Shown here in pieces: positions 17,474-26,309 of a stretch of DNA of 64,000 nucleotides. Source of the DNA: Aliihoeflea sp052435735 (GTDB taxonomy: Bacteria > Pseudomonadota > Alphaproteobacteria > Rhizobiales > Rhizobiaceae); the NCBI GenBank assembly GCA_052435735.1, contig JBQVNB010000006.1, positions 127,548 through 191,547 of the forward strand. The letters are read 5' to 3'. The notes under the pieces were generated by a model. The model was not told where the DNA came from. It made no database searches and saw nothing but the letters and a program-made list of their open reading frames with translations. The number at the start of each line of letters is the position of its first letter. The first letter of the stretch is position 1. Made by a program: the position numbers and the translations under genes.

Positions 17474-19111
17474 TCAGAGATCGGCCCAGCCGGCGCGGAC
17501 GTCGCCCACCGCGCGCATGGTCGCGCCGCCGGTGGCGATGTCGGCCAGGATGCCCTCGACCTTGGGCTGGATGAAGCCGTCGAGATCGTCCCAGTGAAGC
17601 GGGCGAGCCGGATCGGGCGCGCCGCCCGCCGCCCGCCGCGCCGCCTCGTAAAGCGGTCTGGTCGCCTCGGACAGGATCGTGCGCGCGTCATAGCTGTCGG
17701 CAACGAGCTTGGCGCGAAGCTCCACGGCCTGCACGCCGATCATCAGTGCGGCCGCCAGATAGTGCTCCAGCACGTCGATGGTCTCGCGGGCGAGGTTGGC
17801 AGAGTTCATCGCCTGGCTGTTGACGTTCTGGTTGAACTGCTCGGCATGGGTCGGGAAGCGGTCGACGATGGACTGGCCGTAGAAGCTCATCAGCGGCATC
17901 ATCGAATTGCCGCCGATCTGCAGCGACTTCAGCCCGACATTGATGCCGGCTTCCATGTTTCCGACGAGAGAGGGATTGAGGCCGTAGGAGAATTCCGGCG
18001 TCATCAAAAGCGCGATCTGCGCGTCGATATGCTTGGCGATGAGGCCGACATGGTAGCGCAGACCGTCCATGGCGACGCCGGTATATTGGGCGAGGAAATT
18101 GCCGGTGTGGAAGATTTCGGCGGTGTCGGGGTTGATCAGCGGGTTGTCGTTGGCGCAGTTCGCTTCGGTCTCGATCTGGCGCGCGGCGGTCGCGATGCCA
18201 TCGACGACCGGGCCGAGATATTGCGGCAGGCAGCGCAGCGAATAGCGATCCTGGATCAACTTGCCCATGCGGTGGCTGCGCCCGCCCGCCGCTTCCGAGC
18301 GGATGACCTTCGAGCCGGCGACCAGACGGCCCATCTGCTGCGCCACCCAGACCTGGCCGGGATGCGGCTTCATCGCGTGGATGAACGGATCGAAGCTCTG
18401 GTCGGTCGACAGCATCGCCTGTGCATAAAGCGCGTGGATGCCGAGCGCGAGCGAGGCGAGATCGAGCGAGCGCGCCGTGGCGTTGGCCGCGACGCCGGTG
18501 CAGGCGCCGGTGCCGTTGTTGAGCGCCAGTCCCTCCTTCGGCTGGAGGGTGAGCGGCTCGAGGCCGATGCGGGAAAGCGCCGAATGGGCGTCGAGCGTCT
18601 CGCCACCGATGTCGACGAGAAAGGCGGGGTCGAGGCCGATCACCGCGCCGCCGATATAGGAGAGCGGCACGAGGTCGCCCGACGCGCCGATGGAGCCGCG
18701 CTGGTGGACATGTGGATGCGCGCCGGCGTTGAGAAAGGCGATGTAGCGCTCGATGATCTCGCGGCGCACGCCCGACGCGCCCTTCACGAAGGAGTTGGCG
18801 CGCAGCAGCATCGCGGCGCGAACGTCCTCGGCAGGAAGGCGCGGGCCGGTCGTGCTCTTATGCTGCCAGACGGCGATGCGCTGAACGTCTGCCAAAAGAT
18901 CGGGGCCGACATACTGGTCGGCCATGCCCCCGAAGAGCGTCGTGACGCCATAGATCTGCTCGCCCCGCTCGACACCGCCGGCGATGACTTGGCGCGATTT
19001 CTCGATGCGGGCGAGGATCGCGGGATCGTCGGTCAGTACCACTTTGGCGCCGAGCGCAACGGCGCGGATGTCCGTAAGGGTCAGGTCCTGTCCATTGATG
19101 ATGACGGTCAT
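17474..19111 (-). CDS. MIO-type aromatic amino-acid ammonia-lyase (HAL/PAL family), atypical
   Basis: A 545-residue lyase that would deaminate an aromatic amino acid to its trans-acrylate. The MIO cofactor triad Ala143-Ser144-Gly145 is in GSIGASGDLVPLS. Other family positions seen: Tyr54 in YGVTT, the LALNNGT loop, QDRYSLRC and ANDNPLI. Odd: the N-terminal motif is YGVTTLFGG instead of YGVNTGFG; the substrate-selectivity helix reads VWQHKSTTG instead of SH (HAL), FL (PAL) or HL (TAL); and the C-terminal active-site loop reads FPTHAEQFNQNVNSQ instead of the usual HAL/PAL wording. It may be a divergent lyase or aminomutase of unknown substrate. No hut genes are nearby; an Lrp gene is divergent. 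Confidence 0.88.
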   Translation of the reverse strand: MTVIINGQDLTLTDIRAVALGAKVVLTDDPAILARIEKSRQVIAGGVERGEQIYGVTTLFGGMADQYVGPDLLADVQRIAVWQHKSTTGPRLPAEDVRAAMLLRANSFVKGASGVRREIIERYIAFLNAGAHPHVHQRGSIGASGDLVPLSYIGGAVIGLDPAFLVDIGGETLDAHSALSRIGLEPLTLQPKEGLALNNGTGACTGVAANATARSLDLASLALGIHALYAQAMLSTDQSFDPFIHAMKPHPGQVWVAQQMGRLVAGSKVIRSEAAGGRSHRMGKLIQDRYSLRCLPQYLGPVVDGIATAARQIETEANCANDNPLINPDTAEIFHTGNFLAQYTGVAMDGLRYHVGLIAKHIDAQIALLMTPEFSYGLNPSLVGNMEAGINVGLKSLQIGGNSMMPLMSFYGQSIVDRFPTHAEQFNQNVNSQAMNSANLARETIDVLEHYLAAALMIGVQAVELRAKLVADSYDARTILSEATRPLYEAARRAAGGAPDPARPLHWDDLDGFIQPKVEGILADIATGGATMRAVGDVRAGWADL

Positions 19112-19221
19112 TGCCGGCTCCTCCTGTTTGCAGCAGGATAGGACGGCCGAAAGTGCATTTCCTGTTTCGTTGCTGTGTATATGGCAAGGTGCGGGTCAGA
19201 AAATTACGCAATAGTGACAAC
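19112..19221. promoter_or_regulatory. Divergent promoter region, lyase / Lrp
   Basis: A 110-bp intergenic segment separates the divergent lyase and Lrp genes. By the usual habit of Lrp/AsnC regulators, the operator controlling both genes should be here. AT content is raised near 19195-19225, but no clear palindrome was seen. Confidence 0.45.
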
Positions 19222-19716
19222 ATGAGCCTGAAAATGACCGAATTGTCCGCGTCCGACCGTCGGATACTGGCCGAGCTCCAGCGCGATGGCAGCCTCTCCA
19301 ACGTCGCGCTGGCGGAAAGGGTCGGCATGTCGGCAAGCCCCTGCCTGCGGCGGGTGAAGCAGTTGGAGGCAGCGGGGCTGATCCGGCGCTATGTCGCGCT
19401 TCTGGACGAACGCAAGCTGGGCGTCGGGCTGACGGCCTATGTCGAGGTGAAGGTGCCGCAGGTGGCAGGCGAGGCGATCGTCGAGCGCTTCAAGGCGGCG
19501 GTGGCGCGCGAGCCGGCGATCACCGGCTGCTTCGTCATTGCCGGGCAGTACGACTTTCTCCTGCGCGTCGTCGCGCGCGACCTCGACGCCTATTCGCATT
19601 TGACGCAGACCGTGCTCCTGCGCCTGCCGGGCGTGCAGGACACGCGGTCGAGCTTCGTTCTCGAAGCCGTCAAGGACACGACCGAGCTGCCGATCGGCGG
19701 GTTCGGCCGGCCCTGA
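19222..19716 (+). CDS. Lrp/AsnC-family transcriptional regulator
   Basis: A 164-residue regulator with an N-terminal HTH (LSASDRRILAELQRDGSLSN, then VALAERVGMSASPCLRRVKQ) and a C-terminal RAM/ligand domain (TGCFVIAGQYDFLLRVVARD). These sense amino acids. Start is ATG 19222 (ATG 19234 is an alternative); the frame upstream encodes nothing family-like. Divergent transcription from the lyase suggests that it controls that gene in response to an aromatic amino acid. Confidence 0.9.
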   Translation: MSLKMTELSASDRRILAELQRDGSLSNVALAERVGMSASPCLRRVKQLEAAGLIRRYVALLDERKLGVGLTAYVEVKVPQVAGEAIVERFKAAVAREPAITGCFVIAGQYDFLLRVVARDLDAYSHLTQTVLLRLPGVQDTRSSFVLEAVKDTTELPIGGFGRP

Positions 19717-19780
19717 CCTGACATCCGGTTGAGATTGCCGCCGCCCTGCGCTACCTCGGATCAAAGGGTTCGGAACATCC

Positions 19781-20581
19781 ATGTCAGTGACGGAAAAGAA
19801 GAGCGGATCGCGCGGCGTCCAGTCGATCGACACGGGCGGGGTGATCCTTGATGCGCTCGCCAGCGCGCAAGGGCCGGTAAAGCTGCGCGATCTCGCCGAA
19901 CGGACGGGAATGGCGGCCGCCCAGCTCCATCCCTATCTCGTCTCCTTCCGCAAGATGGGCATGGTCGAGCAGACCGAGGCGGGGCATTACCAGCTCGGCT
20001 CCTTCGCGCTGCATCTGGGGCTGACGCGGCTGCGCAACCAGAACGCCTATCGCGAGACGGTGCGCCGCGTCGCCGATCTAGCCGACCGCCTGCAACTGAT
20101 GATCGCCATCACGGTCTGGGGCCTGCATGGGCCGACCATCGTCTACGTCCAGGAATCCTCCGCGCGCATCCATGCGAACGTTCAGGTAGGCAACATCTTC
20201 CTGATGACCGCGACGGCGACGGGCCGGGTGTTCGCCGCCTACCTGCCGCCGGCGGTGACGCAGCCGATGATCCGCCTCGAACGCTCGGACCGCACGTTGC
20301 TCGAGCGCGGACCGTTCGAATTCGACGAGATGCAATACTGGGACGAGGTCGCTGCGGTCAGGGCGCGCGGCTTCGAGGTCACGCGCGATCTGCCGATCCC
20401 GGGCGTCAGTGCGGTCGCCGCCCCCGTCTTCGACCATACCGGCCAGATGCAACTCGCCCTGACCGCGATCGGGCCGACCGCCATGATCGACCTTGCCGCC
20501 GATGGCCCGGCCGTGACGGGCCTGCTCGACTTCACCAGCCGCCTGTCGAGCGAGCTGGGCTATCGCCTGGACGCCGGCTGA
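19781..20581 (+). CDS. IclR-family transcriptional regulator (IclR-1)
   Basis: A 266-residue IclR regulator: winged HTH (about residues 15-80, including VKLRDLAERTGMAAAQLHPYL) and a GAF-like effector domain (VYVQESSARIHANVQVGNIF to the C-terminus, including GVSAVAAPVFDHTG). It converges with the flavoprotein gene (3-bp gap) and probably regulates the nearby flavoprotein-SDR-TRAP module. The wing helix is somewhat divergent: AAAQLHPYL replaces the common STVHRLL. Confidence 0.88.
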   Translation: MSVTEKKSGSRGVQSIDTGGVILDALASAQGPVKLRDLAERTGMAAAQLHPYLVSFRKMGMVEQTEAGHYQLGSFALHLGLTRLRNQNAYRETVRRVADLADRLQLMIAITVWGLHGPTIVYVQESSARIHANVQVGNIFLMTATATGRVFAAYLPPAVTQPMIRLERSDRTLLERGPFEFDEMQYWDEVAAVRARGFEVTRDLPIPGVSAVAAPVFDHTGQMQLALTAIGPTAMIDLAADGPAVTGLLDFTSRLSSELGYRLDAG

Positions 20582-20584
20582 TCA

Positions 20585-22291
20585 TCAGTCGTTGCCGCCG
20601 GCCAGGTGCCGCGCGGCGATGTAGCCGAAGGTGACGGCGGGGCCGAGCGTGATGCCGCCGCCCGGATAGTTGCCGCCCATGATGCTCGCCGCATCATTGC
20701 CGACGGAATAGAGGCCCGGGATCGGGCGCCCGTCGCCGTTCAGGACCTGCGCATTCTCGTTGCAGCGCAGTCCGGCGAAGGTGCCGAGATCGCCGATCAC
20801 CAGCTTGACCGCATAGAAAGGCCCGTCCTCGATCGGGGCGACGCAAGGGTTGGGCTTGTGCTCGGGGTCGCCGAGCGAGCGGTTGTAGGAGGTCGAGCCC
20901 TTGCCGAATTGCGGATCGTCGCCGCGCCTTGCATGATCGTTGAAGGTTTCGACGGTACGCCGCAGGCCCTGCGGATCGACGCCGATCCTGCCGGCCAGCT
21001 CCTCCAGCGTCCTGCCCTCGAACAGATAGCCCGACTTGACGTGCCGGCGGAACGGCACCGGCGCCGGCTTGACGTAGCCGAGGCCGTATTTGCGCAGGAC
21101 CCGGTGGTCGGCGATGAAGAAGGCACAGGTCTCGGTCTCTTCCTCACGGCAGCGCGCGGCCATCGCCTGGCAGAAATCGTGGTAGGAATTCGCCTCGTTG
21201 ACGAAGCGGCGTCCCGAGCGCGTTACGGCGATGACGCCGGGCTTGGAACGGTCGACGAAATGCGGGAACGTGCCGAGCGTGCCGTCGGCGCGGACCGGCC
21301 GCGAGATCGGAACCCAGGCGGCCGCATTCGGCAGATCGTCGGCGACCGTGGCGCCGACGGCTTCGCCGAGCCGCAACCCGTCGCCGGTGTTGCCGGGAGG
21401 GGCGGGCGAGGCGTGCTCGTAGCCGGAAGGCGCGTGCGGGAACATCGCCTTGCGGCGCACCGGGTCCTGCGGAAAGCCGCCCGCGGCAAGGACGACGCCC
21501 TTGCGCGCGACGATCTCGACCGGCCCCTGCACCGTCTCGACGATCGCCCCGGTGATGCGGCCGGTCTCGTCCTTCTTCAGCTCGCGAACCGGCGCGCGCG
21601 TCCAGATCGGAACGTTGCGGTCGAAGCACGAACGGGCCAGCCGCGCGACCAGCGCATTGCCGTTCATCAGCCGCATCGGCCGGCCGTGAAAGGCCATGTC
21701 GCGCAGGAACTTCAGGAACAGCTTGCCGACATAGAAGGCTGAGACGGGCGAGCGGGTGACGTTGAAGAAATGCAGCAGTTCCTTGCCCGAACCGATCATC
21801 ATGCCGAGAAAGGTGATCTCGGCGAGCGGCGGGCGCAGGCGCTTGATCTCGGGGCCGAGTTCGCGTCCGTCGAACGGGCGTGCGACGATCGACCGTCCGC
21901 CGTCGACGCCGCCCGGCGCATCGGGGTGGTAGTCGGCGAAGGTCGGCCCGAGATCGAACTGAAGCGCGGTGTTCTGTTCGTAGAAATCGACGGCTTTTGG
22001 TCCGGCGTCGAGAAACGCCTCGACGCGGCGTTCGTCATAATGCGCGCCGGTCTCGTGACGCATGTATTCGCGCGCCTGGTCGATGGAATCGGGCACGCCT
22101 GCGCGCTTTGCGGGGGCGTTGCACGGTATCCACATCCAGCCGCCCGAGCGCGCCGTGGTGCCGCCGAAGACCGGCTCCTTCTCGACGACGAGGACGTCGA
22201 GCCGGCGATGTGCGGCCGACACCGCCGTCGCAAGTCCGCCGGCGCCCGAGCCCACCACGAGCACGTCGCAGGAATGCTGTTTCATCTGCAT
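20585..22291 (-). CDS. FAD-dependent oxidoreductase, fumarate-reductase/3-ketosteroid dehydrogenase superfamily
   Basis: A 568-residue flavoprotein. The FAD-binding GSGAGG (residues 14-19) and GGTTARSGGWMWIP open the protein, and NYPGGGITLGPAVTFGYIAARHL closes it, as in the KSTD/FrdA-like FAD_binding_2 family. Members desaturate ketosteroids or reduce alpha,beta-unsaturated acids; the exact reaction here cannot be read. It lies 26 bp downstream of the SDR stop on the same strand, and the pair probably form an operon acting on the substrate of the adjacent TRAP importer. Confidence 0.85.
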   Translation of the reverse strand: MQMKQHSCDVLVVGSGAGGLATAVSAAHRRLDVLVVEKEPVFGGTTARSGGWMWIPCNAPAKRAGVPDSIDQAREYMRHETGAHYDERRVEAFLDAGPKAVDFYEQNTALQFDLGPTFADYHPDAPGGVDGGRSIVARPFDGRELGPEIKRLRPPLAEITFLGMMIGSGKELLHFFNVTRSPVSAFYVGKLFLKFLRDMAFHGRPMRLMNGNALVARLARSCFDRNVPIWTRAPVRELKKDETGRITGAIVETVQGPVEIVARKGVVLAAGGFPQDPVRRKAMFPHAPSGYEHASPAPPGNTGDGLRLGEAVGATVADDLPNAAAWVPISRPVRADGTLGTFPHFVDRSKPGVIAVTRSGRRFVNEANSYHDFCQAMAARCREEETETCAFFIADHRVLRKYGLGYVKPAPVPFRRHVKSGYLFEGRTLEELAGRIGVDPQGLRRTVETFNDHARRGDDPQFGKGSTSYNRSLGDPEHKPNPCVAPIEDGPFYAVKLVIGDLGTFAGLRCNENAQVLNGDGRPIPGLYSVGNDAASIMGGNYPGGGITLGPAVTFGYIAARHLAGGND

Positions 22292-22317
22292 GGTCTGTCA
22301 GTCCTTGTCGGTGCCGT

Positions 22318-23070
22318 TCACGCGGCCAGATAGCCGCCATCGACCGGCAGGAGGGTGCCGGTGACGTAGGTGGAAAGATGCGAGGCGAGGAAGAGGACCG
22401 GGCCGACCAGTTCCTCCGGCTCGCCGACGCGGCCGAGTGGCGTGTGCGCCATGAAGCGGCCGATCGCCTCGGGTGTCTCGCGCGTGACCTTGGTCATCGG
22501 CGTCGCGATGACGCCGGGAGCGATGGCGTTGACGCGCACGCCCTGCGGGGCGAGGTCGTGCGCGAGCGCGCGGGTGAACTGCAGCACGGCACCCTTGCTG
22601 GCGGCATAGGCGCCGAGGCCGGGTCCCGCCGAGACAGACATGATCGAGCCCAGATTGACGATCCGCCCCTGCGTCGCGCGCAATTGCGGCAGGAACGCAC
22701 GCACCATGTTGCGGATGCCGTCGACATTGACCTTGAAGATCGCGTCCCAGTCGTCGTCGAAGCCGGCATCGTCGATCGGCGTGCGACGGATGATGCCGGC
22801 ATTGTTGACGAGGATCGCGGCCCGGCCGAGATGTGCCTCGACGTCGAGCGCGAAGCGCTTGACCTGGTCACGGTCGACGACGTCTATCTCGGCCGCGAAG
22901 GCGGTGCCGCCGGCCTCGTTGATGCTGGCCGCGGCTGCCCGCGCCGATGCGCCGTTGACGTCACAGATCGCGACGCGGGCGCCGGCCTTGGCGAGACCTT
23001 GCGCGATCGCCAGCCCGTTTCCCTGCGCCGCGCCTGTGACGACGGCGACCTCTCCCTCGATGCCTCGCAC
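22318..23070 (-). CDS. Short-chain dehydrogenase/reductase
   Basis: A 250-residue classical SDR: cofactor motif TGAAQGNG, NNAG, catalytic Ser in NLGSIMS, and YAASK. The Asp after the second strand (ICDVNG) suggests NAD(H) preference. I place the start at GTG 23070, because GGAGG lies 4 bp upstream of it; a TTG start at 23091 would have no ribosome-binding site. It is transcribed away from the DctP gene and followed by the flavoprotein. Likely oxidises a hydroxy-acid or alcohol intermediate of this module. Confidence 0.88.
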   Translation of the reverse strand: MRGIEGEVAVVTGAAQGNGLAIAQGLAKAGARVAICDVNGASARAAAASINEAGGTAFAAEIDVVDRDQVKRFALDVEAHLGRAAILVNNAGIIRRTPIDDAGFDDDWDAIFKVNVDGIRNMVRAFLPQLRATQGRIVNLGSIMSVSAGPGLGAYAASKGAVLQFTRALAHDLAPQGVRVNAIAPGVIATPMTKVTRETPEAIGRFMAHTPLGRVGEPEELVGPVLFLASHLSTYVTGTLLPVDGGYLAA

Positions 23071-23080
23071 GCTTCCTCCA

Positions 23081-23120
23081 AAATTCGTCAATTACAAATT
23101 CGTTTGACTATAGCGAATTT
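23081..23120. promoter_or_regulatory. Operator-like repeats between SDR and TRAP genes
   Basis: AAATTCGT occurs twice 15 bp apart (23081-23088 and 23096-23103). The second copy also pairs with CGAATTT (23114-23120) as an inverted repeat with an 11-bp spacer. This lies between divergent genes and is a plausible IclR-1 operator. The AT-rich sequence stands out against its surroundings. Confidence 0.4.
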
Positions 23121-23242
23121 TTTGGTTGAGCCAAGCATGAGAATTTGCAAGATTGCGATCGGGCGCCGGGAGGAGGCTGGGTCGATCGTCGGCCCATTCC
23201 CGGCTTCGATGTCCGCGCTGGCGCGGTCCAAGGGAGGTCTTG

Positions 23243-24274
23243 ATGAAACGTTGCATCGCCGCAGCCGCGCTGGCTGCATCCGTTGTATTCTCCAGTCACG
23301 CGATGGCTGAGAGCTTCGATCTGCAAAGCGTGTTCGGGCTGAACGTCCCGTCGATCGGGCCGAGCCCGGTCAACTGGGCCGAAAAGGTCCGTCTGATGAC
23401 GGCCGGCGAGATCGACATCAAGGTCCATGGCGCCGGCGATTTCGTGCCGCCCTTCGAGGTGTTCGGCGCGGTGTCGAGCGGCGCCATTCCGATGGGCTTC
23501 GACTGGATCGGCTATTGGGCCGAGTCCATCCCGGTCGCCAATCTGGTCGGCTCGATGCCGTTCGGCCCGACGCCGGAAATCGCGCTCGGCTGGATGTTCG
23601 AGGGCGGCGGCGTGGAGATCATCCAGAAGGCCTATGACGCGCATGGCGTGAAGGTCATTCCTTGCCATCTCGTCGTGCCGGAAGCCGGCGGCTGGTTCTC
23701 CAAGGACATCAACACGGTCGAGGATCTGCGCGGCCTCAACATGCGCATCGCCGGCCTCGGCGGGCAGGCGCTGGCCAAGCTGGGCGCCAACACGCAGCTC
23801 GTGCCGGCCGGCGAGATCTACGTCTCGCTCGAGACCGGGCGCATCGATGCGGCGGAATTCTCGGCTCCGCAGCTCGATAAAGGCTTCGGCTTCCAGAACA
23901 TCGTCAAGAGCTACTATTTCCCTGGCTGGCACCAGCCTTCGAGCTGGGACTCGATCATCATCAACATGGATGTCTGGAACGGCTTCACGCCGGAACAGCA
24001 GACGATCATGGTCGAGGCCTGCAAGGCGAACATCACCGAAAACATGGCCGATCAGCTCAACGCCCAGATCGAGGCGGTCGAGGAGATCGAGGCGGCCGGC
24101 GTCGAGATCAAGCGCTTCCCCGACGAGGTGCTGGCCGCAATGCGCGACGCCGCCAACGAGGTGATGCAGGAGGAAGCGGCGAAGGACCCGATCTTCAAGG
24201 AGGCCTACGATTCGCTGACCGCCTACATCGAACGCACCGCCCGCTGGGCCGAGCTTCAGGCGCTGCCGCGCTGA
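23243..24274 (+). CDS. TRAP transporter substrate-binding protein, DctP type (system 1)
   Basis: A 343-residue periplasmic protein with a signal peptide (ending AMA-ESF). ATG 23243 follows AAGGGAGG at good distance. The DctP fold is supported by PVNWAEKVRLMTAGEIDIKV, the central LRGLNMRIAGLGGQALAKLG with the conserved Arg that binds a carboxylate, and VYVSLETGRIDAAEF-like spacing (EIYVSLETGRIDAAEF). It delivers an organic acid to the DctQM permease downstream. The sequence MGFDWIGYWAES places it with the mannitol/pyruvate-like group, but the ligand is unknown. Confidence 0.88.
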   Translation: MKRCIAAAALAASVVFSSHAMAESFDLQSVFGLNVPSIGPSPVNWAEKVRLMTAGEIDIKVHGAGDFVPPFEVFGAVSSGAIPMGFDWIGYWAESIPVANLVGSMPFGPTPEIALGWMFEGGGVEIIQKAYDAHGVKVIPCHLVVPEAGGWFSKDINTVEDLRGLNMRIAGLGGQALAKLGANTQLVPAGEIYVSLETGRIDAAEFSAPQLDKGFGFQNIVKSYYFPGWHQPSSWDSIIINMDVWNGFTPEQQTIMVEACKANITENMADQLNAQIEAVEEIEAAGVEIKRFPDEVLAAMRDAANEVMQEEAAKDPIFKEAYDSLTAYIERTARWAELQALPR

Positions 24275-24282
24275 TCATGCGC

Positions 24283-24307
24283 GCGGCCCGGCACGAAGCC
24301 GGGCCGC
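24283..24307 (+). repeat. Intercistronic GC hairpin, TRAP system 1
   Basis: A perfect 10-bp stem GCGGCCCGGC (24283-24292 with 24298-24307) and 5-nt loop, 9 bp after the dctP stop. There is no T-run. Probably stabilises or partly terminates the transcript so that the binding protein is made in excess of the permease. Confidence 0.7.
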
Positions 24308-24375
24308 CGCTTGCAAACGCACGAAAAGCGCTCGATGGATAGGCCCGCCGGTTGGCGACGATGCGAGGAGGCGAC

Positions 24376-24945
24376 ATGACCAGGCTGATCAACGCGCTCT
24401 TCGACGCGCTCGTCCTGCCGGGAAAGCTGGTGGGCTGGCTGGTCCTGCCGCTGATCGTCTCCGTGTGCCTGACCGTGCTTGCCGCCAAGATCGGCTGGAA
24501 CGCGTTCTGGCAATGGGGCGAGGCGATCCCGGTCCTCGGGCGTGGCATCACGGTCAACACGCTGACCGACCTGCAATGGTACATCTTCGCCATTCTGTCG
24601 GTGTTCGGCGGCGTCTATGCCTTTCGCGACAACCAGCATGTGTGCGTCGACGTGTTCTCTGCCGGCCTGCCGAAGAAGGTGCAGCTCGGCCTGCGCCTGT
24701 TCGGCGATCTCGTGTTCCTGCTGCCCTTTTGCGCGATCATCTTCTGGTATGGCTGGAGCTTCGCGCTGACGTCGTTCAATTCGGGCGAGGGCTCGACCTA
24801 TGGCGGACTGATGGATCGATGGCTGATCAAGTCCATCATTCCGATCGGCTTCGCCCTTCTGGGCATCGCCGCCCTCGCGCGTGCGGTCCAGACGCTGCGT
24901 GACATCATTGCGGCCCCCGCGGCCGGCGAAACGGAAATCCGATGA
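24376..24945 (+). CDS. TRAP transporter small permease, DctQ type (system 1)
   Basis: A 189-residue membrane protein with four predicted helices, the usual DctQ size. Start ATG 24376 lies downstream of AGGAGG (8 bp); an earlier ATG at 24352 lacks this. DctQ joins DctM in a Na+-driven importer. The stop overlaps the dctM start as ATGA (24942-24945). Confidence 0.88.
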   Translation: MTRLINALFDALVLPGKLVGWLVLPLIVSVCLTVLAAKIGWNAFWQWGEAIPVLGRGITVNTLTDLQWYIFAILSVFGGVYAFRDNQHVCVDVFSAGLPKKVQLGLRLFGDLVFLLPFCAIIFWYGWSFALTSFNSGEGSTYGGLMDRWLIKSIIPIGFALLGIAALARAVQTLRDIIAAPAAGETEIR

Positions 24946-26279
24946 GCGAATATCTCTGGCCGATGGCCATGCTGGCCGGGCTCGTGCTCGGCATCTTCTC
25001 GGGCTATCCGGTCGCCTTCGTCCTGTCGGGCATCGGCATCCTCTTCGCCGTTTTGGCCGGCGTGCCGATGCTGTTTCTGTCGACCGGCGTCTCGCGCATC
25101 TATTCGGGCATCCTGACCAACTGGCTCCTGATCGCGATCCCGCTCTTCGTCTTCATGGGACTGATGCTGGAGCGCTCGGGCGTCGCCGAGCGGCTCTTGA
25201 AGTCGCTCGCCGCCCTGTTCGGGCGGTTGCCGGGCGGATACGCCTTCGCCGTCGCCATCATCGGCGTGGTGATGGCCGCATCGACCGGCATCATCGGTGC
25301 CTCGGTGGTGCTGATGGGCATGATGGCGCTGCCGGCGATGCAGCAGGCGCGCTACGATCCGAAGATCTCGACCGGCCTCATCGCTGCATCCGGCACGCTC
25401 GGCATCCTCATCCCGCCCTCGATCATGCTGATCGTGCTCGGCGACCAGTTGCGCATTTCGGTCGGCGACCTGTTCATGGGCGCGATCGGGCCGGGATTGA
25501 TGCTCGCAGGGCTCTATTTCGTCTACCTGATCGCGATCGCCTTCTTCCAGCCGCACCGCATGCCGGCGGGCGAGCCCGAACGGGCAGCAAGCCGCGGCGC
25601 GGCCGCAATCCAGCTCGCACGCGACCTCCTGGCGCCCGTCCTGCTGATTGCAGCGGTGCTGGGCACCATCATCGCCGGCATCGCGACGCCGACCGAAGCC
25701 GCCGCGATCGGCGCGGCCGGTGCGCTCCTGCTGGCGCTGATCTCGCGCCGGCTCGATTTCGCGACATTGCGAACCTCGCTGCGCGACACCACCAAGACCA
25801 CCGCCATGATCATCTTCGTGATGATCGGCGCGACCATCTTTTCGGTCATCTTCCGTCGGCTCGGCGGTGACGAGATGGTAATCCACGCCTTCGACGCCCT
25901 CGGCACCGGGCCCTATTTCGTGCTGTTCGTCATCATGGCGCTGGTGTTCATCCTGGGCTTCTTCCTCGACTGGGTGGAGATCGCGCTCGTCGTGGTGCCG
26001 CTCGTTGCGCCGGTCGTGGCAAGCCTCGATTTCGGGATGCCGCAAAGCCAGGTGTTGGCATGGTTCGCCATCGCGCTTGCGGTCAACATGCAGACCTCGT
26101 TCTTGACGCCGCCCTTCGGCTACGCCCTGTTCTACCTGCGCGGCGTAGCGCCCGACGTCTCGATCGGCACCATCTATCGCGGCATCATCCCGTTCGTGCT
26201 GCTGCAACTGACGGCGCTGCTGCTGCTCATCATCTTCCCGCAGATCAGCCTGTGGCTGCCGGCCTATCTGGCAAGGTAG
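24942..26279 (+). CDS. TRAP transporter large permease, DctM type (system 1)
   Basis: A 445-residue membrane protein of about 12 helices, the transport subunit of the TRAP system. DctM hallmarks: ASGTLGILIPPSIMLIVLG, FTPTEAA-like TPTEAAAIGAAGALL and a C-terminal TSFLTPPFGYALFYLRGVAP. It couples Na+ to organic-acid uptake. The gene ends 30 bp before the convergent ThDP enzyme gene, so this module stops here. Confidence 0.9.
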   Translation: MSEYLWPMAMLAGLVLGIFSGYPVAFVLSGIGILFAVLAGVPMLFLSTGVSRIYSGILTNWLLIAIPLFVFMGLMLERSGVAERLLKSLAALFGRLPGGYAFAVAIIGVVMAASTGIIGASVVLMGMMALPAMQQARYDPKISTGLIAASGTLGILIPPSIMLIVLGDQLRISVGDLFMGAIGPGLMLAGLYFVYLIAIAFFQPHRMPAGEPERAASRGAAAIQLARDLLAPVLLIAAVLGTIIAGIATPTEAAAIGAAGALLLALISRRLDFATLRTSLRDTTKTTAMIIFVMIGATIFSVIFRRLGGDEMVIHAFDALGTGPYFVLFVIMALVFILGFFLDWVEIALVVVPLVAPVVASLDFGMPQSQVLAWFAIALAVNMQTSFLTPPFGYALFYLRGVAPDVSIGTIYRGIIPFVLLQLTALLLLIIFPQISLWLPAYLAR

Positions 26280-26309
26280 AGGGTGGCGGCAGGCGCCATC
26301 CGGATCACG

